The translations under genes and the position numbers were made by a program. The notes beneath the pieces were generated by a model, which saw only the letters and a list, made by a program, of their open reading frames with translations, did no database searches and was not told the DNA's origin. 64,000 nucleotides of DNA from Anseranas semipalmata (Eukaryota; Chordata; Aves; Anseriformes; Anseranatidae), in the NCBI GenBank assembly GCA_013399115.1, contig VXAA01000921.1, positions 329,637 to 393,636 on the forward strand, written 5' to 3'. Shown here piece by piece: positions 13,771 through 27,296 of the stretch. Each line of letters begins with the position of its first letter. Within the stretch, counting starts at the first letter, position 1.

Positions 13771-16700
13771 CTTTAAAATAAGGAAATAAAAACATCACAA
13801 ACAGGACATCAAGCACGCTTTGGCCTCAGTCCCCCTCCACACACGGCTCCTGTTTGTGCTCAGGGCACTTCCCTCTGACCCCGTTCCCCAGCTGTCCCCC
13901 AAAAGCGAGAAATCTTCTGCCATTTCCATGACTGGCACAGCCAGAAGAAAATCAGCTTGGTTCTGATGCTCTAAGTCCACGTAAAGGCAAGTGGGGAAGA
14001 ATTAAAAAAAATAATCCAGAACAAAAGGGGTTGTAGCAAATGGATTTGGAAAGCTTTATTCAGCTTCCATTACCTGAACCCCACTTAAAACTAATCTCCA
14101 GCATTTTACTTTTTCACATAGGCTGTACTATATAACAGTTGTCACAAAAACGTTAACAGGAAAGATAATGGCAGGCAATGTTGACGAATGTCACTCCAAG
14201 TAGTTGTAACAGAGTAAAAGTCAGATGACCGACAAAAAAAATAGAATCCCTAAAATTCAACAAGGGGAAAGCACTTTCTTTAAATAGCAAAAAAGCATTC
14301 GTATTCCTAAAGCAATACACACACTGCACCGCACAATGCCTTCATGTCAGCAAATACCAGCTTTAACCATCTCGAGCCTTCCTCGCCCTCACGCTTGGCG
14401 GCTGTCGGCAGCAAGGCCGAAGGGCCAAGGTCTGGCCGGGGAGCAGCGTCCCTGTGGCCCCCCCGTGGGCACGTTCCACCCGGGGCTGCTGGCCCGCCAC
14501 ACGCTGCTCTGCGCCTCCAGCGCTCCCCCCGCCAGCCCCCTTGCAGCGGCTAACAAGCGACGCTGTGCTAGGCACAAGTAAGAAACGCCACGGATCTATA
14601 CGCACACAGGTATAGAAACATACGTACAAAGCGGGCAGATCTGGAAGGTGCAAAATAGGACTACCATCATCATTACTGAGACTTAATAAAGAACAAATTC
14701 TTTTTGGACATAGGCATTAAAATGCTTCCAAGGTTTGTTTGGGCACCAACTACTGTCACTGGATTTGGGTCATATCCTATGGAATTTGAGCCCAAGCCTC
14801 TGCAACTTGTGCAAATTCTTCACATGAAGAATTTATAGGCCATTTCACCCCTGTAAATGGTGAGGATATGGATAGCTTGCAAACTCTCAAAAAGGCTCTG
14901 TAATTATGTGCACATCTTGTATCGAAGGCTCTAGATGGCTAAAATTAGAACTGGAAAACATGAATATTCATAAGCTGTGTGCATGCCAAAAAATCAACTC
15001 ATTATAGCTAGCCAATACTCAATAGATGAGGTACAGAGGCAGCCTCTATCTATATTCTATATGCAACATATTATACACACACTTTATATACACAGGTATG
15101 CAAACACACACATATGTATCAGTTTGTTATATATTCCGTAAGTATTCATTTAAGATAGTAAGAGCAGACAAGGACTTCTCGGGCCATTGCACAATCCCTG
15201 CTACTGCCTGCACCACTGCGTGTGAACTATTCTCACAAGTCCGCTGACTTCCAGCTTAAGAAGAACTGCGGTATTTTTCACCCCTTTCTCTCCTAAGAAA
15301 AAGGCTGCAGAATCTTTGTCAGCTAATGGTTAAGAGTCATCTCCAAACTGACAACCTAAGATGTATTTGTAACTCATGCTGCTCTCTCCCTTTTTTTTTT
15401 TGGCCAGCATTGTCTGTCAGTTTAAGTTGCCCTTCTTATTTGTCCCCAGATGTGCTCACAGACACTGATCACATCCCCTCTCAGGCTCCATCCTGCAAGT
15501 GTAAATAATCTGTGCTGCTTTAGCCTTTTATCCCAAGTCAGCAGTTCAACAGCATTAGGAAAGACAGAGCTCTGCCGCCGCTGACCTCAGCACTGCAGCA
15601 GGTTTGCGCAGCAGACGCTGATGCTGGCATGCTGCACTGCACCATAAGAATTTTGCACAGGTATTATGCCAAACCATGCAATATGAAAATATGTATTTCT
15701 TACAAAAACAGCATGCAAGTTTCACTTAGTGCTGGATGCATGGACTCTGGTCAGACACACAGAAGGAGAAAGAATGAACCACTGCATGTGTCTCATGCTG
15801 TCCAGGTCACAGAAGGAAGCTTTTCTCTCCTTTCCCAAGAGACCACCTCCACCTCCCTCTGATCACAGAGGACTTCTGGCAGATTAATACCCTCAAAACT
15901 CAACTCAAATATCTATATTTGTCCCATTCTCCCCACAACTTGGGTTAGAGATTGCTCATCCTTCCCACTCCCCCAAGGATTATCTGTAAATAGAGAATAT
16001 CCCAAAGTAACTGTTTTAGAGCCTCATATACCGCAAGCTGCCCAGGTGGACCTCTCCATGTTTCCAGGTGGACGAAGCAGTGGTCAGAGTCCAAAACCAC
16101 CAAGGTTTGAGAGGACAGAAGGCCCTGAAGAAGCAAATGTTATAGCCAGCGCAGACTTCAGACTGAATTTTACTGGGACACCCCTGCTTCATGCCAGGTC
16201 AGGGAATGACACTAGCAACACATTTACTATAATCAGTCAAATTCAGTTACATCTAGGACTGTCATGAGTAGAAGCCTAGTAGTGAAAGTTAGGTTTTATT
16301 TTATTATTTCTCCCTCTGCATCCATTTTAATGATACATAGGAGTGGATGAAAACACACACACACAAGCCATTTCCCTGCAAGGCAGGTTTTCCTACACTC
16401 AACAAGCTCTATGCTTATCATACTGAGCTTTAATTAACCAGGATGTTTTAGTCAGAAAAAATAAGTTATCATGCCATTAAAAGCCATGTTGATGTTCACT
16501 CCACGTACATTTTCCTTCTTATTTTGTATTCAATGGTAGCATATTAGAAATAGAAACACGCATGCAACTCCCTCAAGCTTTCAGCCTTCTTCAGGAAGTT
16601 AAAGCTATGATGAGTCATAAGCAGGCATCTAGAACAAAACAGAGATGCTACATTTGAAGAAAAAAGAAAGAATTTAACACTTGAACTCTTCAAGCAAACC

Positions 16701-19700
16701 ACTGTCACAATACACAGGCTGGAATCAAGACTCTCCATCAACTCGCAGCTGTTTCGTCCTGTTGCTCACCAGGATTCAGGTTACCCCCAGAGTAGCCCCA
16801 TTTGCTTCCAACTGCTCTCCCACTCAGGCTGTTGATGCGGGAGCTCAGCACCAACCTCCAGCTGCCCCACTGAGCTCAACCTACTTCTCTGTTGAAGACA
16901 GAAGTTGCTGATGCTCTGCATTCCACCTCCCCTTCCAGAATAGCCAGTGCTGGGACCCACAGGTAAGACATCTGCGGACACCAACCCACCACTGCAACCC
17001 GTGCTAGGCACATCACGTCAGTGAACAATATTCCCTGGGCGCTTCAATGCCGAAAATCCTGGTTGCTCAAACCAAAATCCCCAAAGACAATAGGCAGTAA
17101 CGATGCATGTGGCCACGTGCCCCACCAAACAGACCTGACACAAAACCTCCATATGAGTGTAACCTTACTACAAATGCACTGTAACAGCACAAAACCAGAA
17201 ATAACTTTGGTCAGGCTTCACTTGAAAACAAAGGCGATGACCACCCCACCACCCCTCTTAAAAGCTTAGATCCTGGAAAACTTTTACATGGAGGTGGGAG
17301 ATAATCCCTCTAGAGAGGGAGGGACTGGGTGGGCATCTTTGTTCGATATCTGCTTAACTCTCAAGAACACTTGCACTCTTCTAGAGAGCAGGAGGGAAAG
17401 AAAGAAAAAAAAAGTGTAAAGGTAATCCTTCCCAGGAAGAGGGGACATACCAATAGGAGATAAAATGGCTTTGCTTCCTGGAAAGCAGCTGCAAAGTAAA
17501 ACCTTTAAAGCAACATTGAAAACCATGAACGTTGTCACCAGCCTTCATATGCAATTCAGCCATTTTGCATTGCTTTATTAATTTTCCATTAAACTCATTT
17601 CTGCTGAAACCTATTATTCACTGCTAAGACCAAGCTACTACTCTACTACAGCAACATTAACCTCCATAAAATAATTAAAGGATGGGTTTTCAGCAAGAGA
17701 CCTTACGCGTCACCTCTCTGGAACTTAATGTGTCTTTCAATGGCCTCAAATATAATGAGATGTTCAAATATAGAAAGTTGAGTTACTGCTTTTTTCAGTT
17801 GTGACACTTAAGCAGCCAGCAAGATCCAGCTTCTCAACTGTGTTACTTATAATTTACTTTTGACCCTGGTTAGTTGAGAGTAATCTTTAAGGAAGCTATC
17901 CTTTTAATCCGCTTTTTATATTAGCATTTAATTACTCTAACAAATTTGCAGATGTACAAATTATAAAGGACTGTAAGTCAGCTCTTCCCCTTTGAACCAC
18001 AATGTCTTATAAGAATGCATTTTTTAGCCTTCTTCATATTCAGATGAACAAACATCTTTATCTCAGCATTTGTTCTTTTTTCCTTATAGCATCTCTTTAT
18101 TTTCAGTTAACAGCTCTTAGCTCAGAAGTTTTTCTTATTGCAATACTCAGTCCACCACCCGAACACCGTAGCTGGATTTCAATCCACCAGGTTCTCAAAT
18201 GGCAATGCAATGCTTACTTTCTTACACGTACAGCAACTCATGTGCAAGCTCAAGAAAATGTAAGAATCATATCAGAAAATACATCATTTCCACACATGGG
18301 GCACGAGCATTGTTAACGGATCCACAGTTTCAATCAAGCCATCTCTAAGAGCAGCAAAGAAAAGAATGGCTGCTCTTAGTCACATAAAAGGTGTTGAGCA
18401 CTCCCATAAATGAAAAGAGATACAATTAAAGTCCATTATTAAAATGAAATTTTTTATGCAATAGTTACAATGGTGTGATAGGCTCAAAGATTTTTAAATG
18501 AAATTAATTCTCATTAATGTTATCTCATTTCATCGAGCCAAGCTTCCTCCCCCCCTCCATTCCCTGCAGAGCTTCATCTCCTTCCCCATTTTTGGAGCCC
18601 GCTCCTTGGGCCACAGCCCAGTGGTGGCTCCATCCCCTTCTCTGCCATGCGCCAGGACCGGACATGGACACGGCGCAGGGTGCAGCCCTTGCCCAGGGAC
18701 TGAGCCCTCGGCACCTCCCAAAAGGCAGAGCCGGCTGCAGAACCAGCGTGGGGCTCCCCTGGGAAGGGGCCGCGAAGCCTGGAGTTACTGCTGCCCCACG
18801 CAGAGGGCAGACCTTTGGAACTAGCCGGCGGCAGGAGAGGCCAACATTTAACCTAGTTTTAAAGCATAAAGACATGCCAGTGGAGCACATCGAGCCTACT
18901 TGTTCCTGCCAGTAAAGCCAGCTTGCCTTCAGAGACAGCAGAGCAGGGGCCTGGTGAGGCACCTCTGCGCTGTAGCGGGTGGGCTGGCAATAGGTCTGGG
19001 GAGCTTCAGCCGCAAGTTGCTGCAGGGACGAGCTTGGATGCCTCCTGAATGACCAAGTTACAGCTGCGGGTGTCTGCCAAGAAATCCGGGGCCCCATTCC
19101 CTGGACAAAGCCAGGGATGGAGTGGGTGGCATCACTTGGCCAAGGCAGAATCCATCTCCTGCCCACCCTGGGGGATGCTGCTCAGTATTTTCCCGAGGTT
19201 CAAGGCTCACCAAAGCCTTGGCCAGAGCTCCTTCAGGTCCCACTCCAGCACAGTGAATAACATCTGGCTGCCCACCTGGCTATTGCTGCTGCCTTTCAGT
19301 GGTACCAACTGCAGAGCACTCATACTTTCAGACTGGAGATGCTATGTAATCACATGCTCATACAATTACTGAAAAGGAGAATGATTTCCTCATGTGGACC
19401 ATAGTGGAGAGATCTTTCAAGGTCAGTTCTGCATCAGTGGGGCATGTCAGAAGAAATACTGAGTAAATGGAGCACTTCCTGCAGATATGCATTGACTGGA
19501 TTACAAGCAATTATCATAAAACCACTGCAGAGGCAGAACAAACGATCATAGCCTTTGTTTTTGTAAGATTGGTTGAAAGTCTGCATTAACCTATAATGCT
19601 TCTAAAATAAAGCACTTAGCGCTGCCTTTGCAAAATTATACAGCTCATTTCATAGAAGAAAATCCATGTCACAATGGATAAAAAATACAGATAGGGAAAT

Positions 19701-20349
19701 GATTTAAAAGAAACACCTTGCTAATGACAAGAACATTTATTTGACAAGTGGGCTTATAAAGGAGCAGTCTGAAGTAAAACTGCATCCTTCATGAAGCATC
19801 AAATACGCTGGAAAATAAGCCAAATCTTCCATGCTGACATACCCTATTAAAATGATGTTCTGGAAAATTGTTATATGCGTGCAGGTACACGCACACGTGA
19901 CCACACGTGCCATTGGTCCCCTGTTCTTTGGGAAGGGACCGGGAGGTTTGGCCTTGCCTCTGGTCCCCAGGATGGAGGAGCCAGCGTGGGGCCACCGCGC
20001 TGCCCCAGGGGCGCTCAGGGCCGGGAGCCCAGCCCCAGGGGCAGCCCCTTGCCCCGACAAGTGCTGGGGCAGCACCTGCACTGAGCCGCCACCACAGGGA
20101 ACCAGGTAGCTCTGCTTTTCAGTGACTGCACTCCAACAGAGTATTTTTTTTTTTTTTTGTTAAATGATTGCGCAGAACATTTGTTTTCTTAGAAACTGTA
20201 TTTCTTTTGCAGTCACTCATTTGAATGGATTCCACTGTGCCTGTTTTATGCCTCTCTTAATTCCAGCAGAGACTAAATTAAGCTTTGAAGTTTAGTGAGA
20301 AATCCCAATGGCATAAGACTTCAATATTATTTTCTGAATCCTGGAGAAT
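13771..20349. other. Intergenic stretch with no supported gene
   Basis: I see no exon with family resemblance here. A CpG-rich islet lies at about 14380-14580, with roughly 20 CpGs in 190 bp on an otherwise CpG-poor background. A second GC-rich patch covers about 18540-19230, where long but unrecognisable open frames occur on both strands. The rest is AT-rich unique sequence with short (CA)n tracts near 15070-15120 and 16350-16365. The 3'UTR of the WSCD1-like gene could extend into the beginning if distal poly(A) sites such as AATAAA near 14685 are used. Confidence 0.5.
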
Positions 20350-20459
20350 NNNNNNNNNNNNNNNNNNNNNNNNNNNNNNNNNNNNNNNNNNNNNNNNNNN
20401 NNNNNNNNNNNNNNNNNNNNNNNNNNNNNNNNNNNNNNNNNNNNNNNNNNNNNNNNNNN
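20350..20459. other. Assembly gap (110 Ns)
   Basis: A run of 110 undetermined bases. Open frames that cross it are artefacts. It lies 228 bp before a GC-rich tandem duplication, a context where assemblies often break. Confidence 1.
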
Positions 20460-20687
20460 AAGAAACCACTCTTGTCTTTTACTGTTTTCTACAGCTTGAT
20501 GCTGAAATGACCGGCTTTGAAAATAACCTCCGCGCCTAACTTTATGCATTGTTCATATTACTAAAACGTGTAAATATAGCTTTCAAAGGTTAAATAAAAC
20601 TCCTTTCCCGTACAGGTCACAATTACTTAGTATTTTGACACAGCAACTTACATCGTTAACATTAGGCAGCAGAGAGGGAAAAAGCTT

Positions 20688-21050
20688 CTCAGCGGGTGAC
20701 CGTTGAGGGCGGTGACGCCGCGTTTAAGCGTCCCGCCGCCGCTCCTGGCTCCGCTAACACCGCGCCGGCCGCTCGAGGGCTGCCGAGGGCTGCCGAGGGC
20801 TGCCGAGGGCTGCCGAGGGCTGCCGGGCCCTGGCGGCCCCCGCGGCTGCCTCGGTGCAGCAAAACCCCTCACACACCGAGACGCCCCGCTCTGCCGCGGA
20901 ACGCGCCTGCCGGAGCCGATCGCCTCAGCGAGCGACCGTTACGGGCGGCGACGCCGCGTTTAAACGTCCCGCCGCCGGCCCTGGCTCCGCCCACGCCGCG
21001 CCCGCCGCCCTCACAAGGGCCCTGGCAGCCCCCGCGGCTGCCTCCAGGTT
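20688..21050. promoter_or_regulatory. CpG islet built from a diverged tandem duplication
   Basis: CpG density rises abruptly at about 20690 and falls again by 21070. Two related blocks are visible. The first begins CTCAGCGGGTGACCGTT near 20688 and the second CTCAGCGAGCGACCGTT near 20924. Both continue with GACGCCGCGTTTAA, CGTCCCGCCGCC and TGGCTCCGC, and both close with a GGGCCCTGGC...CCCCCGCGGCTGCCTC segment (about 20825-20852 and 21018-21044). The first copy is longer because it contains a 10-bp minisatellite. GC-box-like CCGCCC sequences are present. CpG islets of this type often mark promoters, but I see no exon attached to it, so the promoter label is tentative. Confidence 0.55.
20775..20824. 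repeat. 10-bp minisatellite, five copies
   Basis: The unit GAGGGCTGCC repeats five times without interruption. It lies inside the first copy of the duplicated CpG islet and is absent from the second copy, so it probably expanded after the duplication. Open frames through it encode only low-complexity peptide. Confidence 0.95.
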
Positions 21051-23999
21051 TCCTCGCGTTGCAACGTTCATTTTCCAGTCCACTAAGGTCAATTTTGAAT
21101 ATTTAAATTGAGCGCTATTAGCTCAGAAGGTCAATGAAGACCCACTCGCAAGCCTAGGTTTCCCCCCTGTCACCAGGACCCTCGGCACGACAGATCCCCT
21201 CCCCCAGCACCTCCACCGCACGAGACCAGCAACGGCTTCCAGTGCCGGTGCCTCGACTGCCTCAGGGCAAGAGGAGCACCACCGCAAGCAGAGCTTAACC
21301 CGTACAACACCTAAAACTTGCAAATAAAGCATCTCCTGAAAGGAAGGGGCAGAAGATGTACAAGGTAAATGCATATCTACCTTACCTTCCCAGCCTAGCT
21401 ATTTACGACAGCAAGATGCACAGGACTTGCCTTGCCACCCCGCTTTTTCAGAGTAGCCTCCATCCGTTGCTTTTACCTTGAGGCTGCAAGAGCACGCTCC
21501 CGCACGCCGCAGGATTCGACCGCATGCCACCTGCCCCCAGCACCCTCCAGCATCACCAAACAACCACCGCAGCAGGCACTGGTTGGCTGCACGTGCTCAC
21601 AGCGTGGTCCGGGCAGCCCGCTTAGCCTGCAGGGACTTCCTTAACCTAGAGTCAGCTCTCGCCAGTAAGCCTCATCTTCAAGCAAAAGCTCCCTGTAGCA
21701 ACTCACATAGCAGAACACACCTTGAGTATTAGCAGAATGACATGCATGGGAGGAGGAGATTTCTGTGAAGGTACTCGCTTGTAATCGCCTCAACTAGAAG
21801 AGTTCACTGGGAGATTATATACAATTAAAATTAAGCGTGACTAATTTTCAGCTTCCACTATGAAATTTAATGGGCATTTTCCAACCCATTCTATCTACAG
21901 CAAGTTTGTTCTCACCAGTGGTCTCCAACATGAGTAAAGGAAAAGCAAGCAAAGCATGCAAGAGAGACAATAACAGCTTGCTATTAAAGCCTCCATCATC
22001 CACAAGGGAGAATACATATATAGGCACTGAATGCAAGAGTCCATGTTTCCTACTGTACACAAGCAAGCCAGGAGCAAGGCAGAAAAGCTGAGTAGTAATG
22101 GCAGGCTGCACAGCTTGCCAGGTCCCTAAAACCCCTGGTATGGGTGGAGTTGTTCCCAATCCCAAACAGCGGAGAAAAGAGACTTCAAAGTTTCACAGAA
22201 ACTAAAATAAGTTGCTTTCTCAAATGTGATTTTAACAAACAAATGAACAACAACACAAACAAAAAAAACAAACTCATCATCAGGGTAAATCAGTCTTCCT
22301 CATGCCTTAACACACCAACTAAAAAAATATTCTAAAAACACATAACACCTCTGCAAATTATGTGCTTTTTGGTCAAAGATATCATTTCACCCACCACTGT
22401 CATTACTAAATTTCTTTATCAAAGGTGGAAACAGGCCTGGGCTTTAAGCGTGCATTCACTTCATCTTATGGTCATTCAGAAAGTAGAGAGACAAGAAGTT
22501 CTGCCTTTGACAACTCTTTACCAGCAGTGAACAGGATTAATCCTAATTGCCAGGGACAGAAATCCTGTTAGGCTATCCAGTCCAGCAATTTGACAGCACT
22601 GGATATTCCCCCAGGTTTCCAGGTTATTATCTAGTGCTTTGTTTGGGTTGTCTTTGAGTTTTGTGTTGATGCCCATAACTAGTACGTAGCACCTCTCAAG
22701 TTAATTACATTGATAAGGAACGTCAATACATCTCATGGACCCCCTGGGTCCTCGGTGCAGGTCACTGAGGTGCACGGGGCAGCAGTGAGGTGCTGCACAT
22801 TTGAAGCTGACAGGAGCATTTCTGGCTGCATCCTCCTCCTGCTTTGTCAGAAGCTGCTTACGGAAAAAGGTTATGTTCAAAGTGTGCCAAATTAAGGAAA
22901 TAGACTAGGGGAAAAAAATGCAAATGCCAGAGTAGCATTCATTGGAGAGAAAAAAAAAAAAAAAGCTTTGTTTTGGTTCAAAATACCTTAAGTTTGCAAT
23001 TTCAGTTCATGGTTGTTTTATAAATGATTGAAGGTGAAGCAACATCCTTACTAGCCTCTTTTCTTCCTCAGACTAATTACTTTCATGCACACACAAATTG
23101 TCCTTTCATCTCTCATTTAAAGTAACAGCAATATGAGAAAGTAAAGAAGTAGAAATAAATTGAAATCTCAAATTTCTTCTGGGACTGCAAACAAAATCTT
23201 CTGCTCGTGTCCATGACAGCTATAAAAAAGTTCTGAGCTTTTTTAAACATTACAAACCCTTACACAACTTCTGTTAACTCCCCATATGCAGTAGGTACAA
23301 CAAAAATATTTTCCAAGTATTTTCTGCATTATTTGACCAAGGATTGTTGACAATGTTTTATTGATATTACCATAAATATATGGCTAGTCATCATTAGAAC
23401 AGAATGTTTAAATAGCATGTGTAAAACTGCTTTATGATAACCTCCTTATAGAAACCCGAGAGACAACACAACTTAGAAAGCTTCAGAGAAGCTCCATTGT
23501 GCCCATCTCAAACTCCTAGAGCCAGTTCCCATCAGCTAGACATGTATTTCAGACTGTTGTAGGGAGAGGACTTAAACCAGAGGATTGATTTTAAGAGCAC
23601 AGGTTTAATTAGGGCAAGTAATAATCCTGTTTGTTAAGTGTAAGACTATCCCTGTGGGAAAAAAAAAAAAAAAAAAAAACTGATAACCCAGCTGCTTAAC
23701 ATTTAGTAAACCTTGCATGGCACAAGGTAGGACAGAGTTGTTTGCTCTTCATCCAATGAAGTCTAGCTACTGGGGACTGGTGCCTGCAGCTGCAAATATT
23801 GGGAAGGCATCGCAGGAAACTTAATTTCCATTGAGCCTTTACAAGAAGCTGTTTGATTATGTGTGGCTTGAACTAGCGCAACCAGGATCATTGCTCTACA
23901 TATCAGAACAGAAAAGTCTGGTCTATCCCACCAGTTTTATCTGTGCTGGGAGAATAATAATTTATTTTTTTAGTAGAATGAAAAATGAGAATGGATTTT

Positions 24000-24200
24000 A
24001 TTTAACTAATCTAAGAATTAATTAAAATAAAGATTAGCTGTCAGTTGTGAGCATCAACAAACACATTATACTAATAATGGCTTATTACATTATTTTTCTG
24101 CTAGAATGCAATATTGATTAGAAATCCTTGGAATGGAACAAATTGAATATGAGTAAATTTAGTAACAACTGTTTACTTATAAATGCAGGCGTTTATTGTT
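24000..24200. promoter_or_regulatory. Possible distal enhancer: homeodomain, FOX and TEAD type motifs
   Basis: This AT-rich block packs TAATTA, three TAATC/GATTA cores (OTX/PITX type), a GGAATG (TEAD type) and TGTTTAC plus GTTTATTG (FOX type) into about 200 bp without simple repeats. Such mixtures occur in conserved vertebrate enhancers. AT-rich DNA yields some of these motifs by chance, so the call is weak. Confidence 0.25.
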
Positions 24201-26911
24201 TAATTTGAAAGGAGCGTGTGGGTGAGTTCCAGGTGTGGGCAGGGGTCCCAGCGCAGCCACGGCGCTGCCGAGCAGCTGCCATCAGCCCCAGCATCCTTCC
24301 CCACCCCTGACATCCACGGCACCCAGCAATCACGTGCACAGCCTGAACGTGGGGCGACCTCCAGCCCGCATGGGGCTGCTGCCAGCATTATGCATCCACG
24401 GGGACTCGCAGACGGCTCGCTGTGTGCGGGGACCGATCCCCCGAGGACATCGACGGTGCTGAGCGAATACCAAGGAAACATACAGAAGACAGCACCCAGA
24501 GATTGGTTACCCTCTATTTGTGGACACTGAATCCACTGTACCTTGCACTTAAATTTCTGGATGCCACAGCTACAATTTAATCAGTGCTGAGATCTTGGAA
24601 CTATTAGTTTATCCTAACTCAACAACACACTTTCCAAACAGCTTGCTGAAAAAAAAATCACACCCAGCAGGAGAAGTAAATTCCACTTGTTTCACAGCAC
24701 ATGGCAGGAAACTTCTCTGTGCTGACCCCAGAGAACTCTCCTGTGCCACAACAGCATGATCTGGGCTATGTGCCTATTTCGATCAGCATTGCTAACAGCA
24801 CAAAACAGCCATCTTCTTCCAGTGGGTCTGACTCCAGGTCTTAAAACAGTCAGTGCACATATTTAAGTCAGGAACAATAGCACACGTGCTCTGTAAGTAA
24901 TTTTCAACATATCAGCACCATGCAGAAAACTCGGAAGGCGGATAAAGCCTCTGATAGTGCCCGTGTTTCAAACAATTCCTACTTTCTTCGGTTTTAATTT
25001 CTGTATTTAGCTGATTTAAAATTTACTAGTATTACCAAGCCTGATTGCAGACTCAAATTAAGCAAGCACCTGTAAGTGGGAAGGGGATGGAAATTAATAG
25101 AACAATCCTACAAAATACTAGATTGGCTTATTCTAACTGAGCTATGCTTAAAATACACATTTTGTTTCAAATGCACCACAAAGACCTTCAGACTGTCTCT
25201 TTTGGATCCAGTCCCAAAGCCGACACATACTGCCTCCTGCTTTCAGCCCAGCAATGACACCATGGACCCGCAGCGAGAGCATGGCCCCAGCGGGTCGGCT
25301 CCGGCCTGTCCACACTGCTGCTCAGCCTGGGGTTACAGGAAATCTGAGGAAAGACCGTGAGAATAGGACGCCAAAGTAACTTTCAAGTTACAGAAAAAAC
25401 ATTAATGCACTCACTTGAAAGCCGGGCCACCAAGTCACGTCCACAGAGCTTTAATTCCCTTTTGTACCTACCATGGCAGAGTTTACAAACAGCAGCTCTG
25501 CTGTGTTACTGAGTACTTGCTCTTATAAGAAGTCAAGAAAAAAGAGCAAGCAGGTTTTTAGTAATTTGTCTCAGTGTAGGCTTTAAACCCTCAATTTATC
25601 TCTGTCATTGCCAACATTTAGCTTAATCTGTTGCTCTGTCTCTTTCTCACTGCTAAGAATCCCAGAAGGAACTAATATACATAAAGAACTGAATTTCAAT
25701 TAATGCAGGCTCTTGCTAATTTTTCCAGCACATAACTAAGAAACATTTTAACTCACCATTTTCTCATTGCTGAGCCTCTAGAGAAAATGCTTCTACATAT
25801 TTATTTTTTTATGCGAGTTGGTATTTATCACCTAGTGTGGCTATGTCAATGCCATGAAGGTTTGCAAGCAATGCCTCTTTCTTCCACCTTCCCAGAAGTA
25901 AATATTTCAATTAAAATAAGAAGCAATTTAAATATCAGCATGAGGTTTCCAAACAGATTTAAATAATGCCCCAGATGCACATTGCCTAGTTCTTGTCTGG
26001 TTCAAGATTTTTAAAGGAGAACATACAATATTAACCAAACATTTCATGTTCCTTCAACACAACACCACTAACATGACTAACACCAAGACAAACATGAAAA
26101 AAATACAGATTTATCTGTTCACCAAAGGAGGAGGAAACAATGCCTCCAGTATGCTTAAACAGACATTGCATTCTTATGTAAAGATGGGCCAAGCCCGTAG
26201 TGCCAGGGCAGGTCACAGTGGAAGGGGCCGTGCAAGACACATGGTCAGGAGCCAGCTCAGATGGCACCCTCGGCTTTCTCAAGGAGGGTGACACTGAGAT
26301 CGTGAATGCTATGAGCAGGGCCAAGTGTCTCACCAGCCTGGTGGCTGCTCTCAACAGCCAAGAAACCATCTGACACAACACATGCAGTAAGTTAAATGCA
26401 CTTTCCCCCAAAGGCAGCTGAATTTCTAAGCAGTAATTTTTTGTTTTTTGGCCAAGCCATTAAAAAAATTCAGTATGCTCCCTCTACTGAATCTTAACCT
26501 CTGTCCCAGCTAAGAGCTTTCCAAGAGCTAGAAGCAGAACAAGTGAGAACATTTTACTCACCAATCAAAGCAGAGGCTTGATAAACCTGTAAGAGCAGGC
26601 AGTCCTGCAGCTGTTGAGCATTCCCATCTAGTCAGGGGTTTCCTCCATTGTCATTTGCTCTCAGAGCTGGCCAGCAGAGCTCAGCAGAAGCACCACCGAG
26701 AGCCCTCCATGCCACACCCGCCAGCCAGGGCTCCCCAGGCAGAGGAAGCCAGGCTCTGAGCCCAGCACTTCCTTCGCCTCTCCAGCGCAGCAGGACGGAG
26801 CTAGCACCTCATTGAGGAGGGGAGGATCTGCCTTCCCCTGGGAACACCCCCTTGTTCTCACCTCCGAGACACAGCTGACGTGCCAGCAGACAGGTAAAGC
26901 CTTTCTAAACG

Positions 26912-26955
26912 AAGCTGGTTAACCCTGATGGGGAAAAAAAAAGCTGGTTAACCCT
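26912..26955. repeat. 15-bp direct repeat
   Basis: AAGCTGGTTAACCCT is present at 26912-26926 and again at 26941-26955, separated by 14 bp that end in a run of As. It may be a local slippage duplication. GGTTAA resembles an HNF1 half-site, but this is not evidence of function. Confidence 0.8.
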
Positions 26956-27296
26956 TCCTTCGATGACTGATGAACAGGAGGGAGCATGAACTTCTTGGCA
27001 TGTTGTTGCTAAGAGTTAACTCACACTGTGCTTTGTTAAGGCTACACGGTCCTTTTGGGAATGACCTAACACCAAGTTTGGTTGTGGTCCTAAGAACAAT
27101 GAGCCTCAGGGCTGAAGGAAAGCCCTCGGCTATGTCAAGTTCGCCCAAAGCACAGTGGCCAAGCCTGTTAACTTCTCAGTGGAAAAGTGAACTGCAGTAA
27201 CATCAGCTGGGAGGTGAAGCCATGGACTCTCATGGCGGTTATCGTTCAGGCACTTTTACTGCTGCATTTAGTTCTCTCAATCTGCCTCCACAGCCG

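Larger units (their letters stand above)
21061..27289. other. Intergenic stretch with no supported gene
   Basis: This is mostly AT-rich unique sequence. An A21 tract lies at 23659-23679 and a shorter A-run near 22950-22966. A GC-rich patch covers about 24215-24465. A possible regulatory block at 24000-24200 is listed separately. A 15-bp direct repeat, AAGCTGGTTAACCCT, occurs at 26912-26926 and 26941-26955. None of the open frames resembles a known protein. Confidence 0.5.

Noticed and set aside
18525..19166. 213-residue open frame on the minus strand, the longest in the window
   Set aside because: It lies in a GC-rich patch with overlapping open frames on the other strand, has no recognisable domain and no clear splice sites, and its composition follows the local base content.
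20278..20549. Open frames crossing 20350-20459
   Set aside because: They run through undetermined bases and have no meaning.
20696..21106. 136-residue open frame through the CpG islet
   Set aside because: Its proline- and alanine-rich repeats come from the minisatellite and the duplicated GC-rich block.
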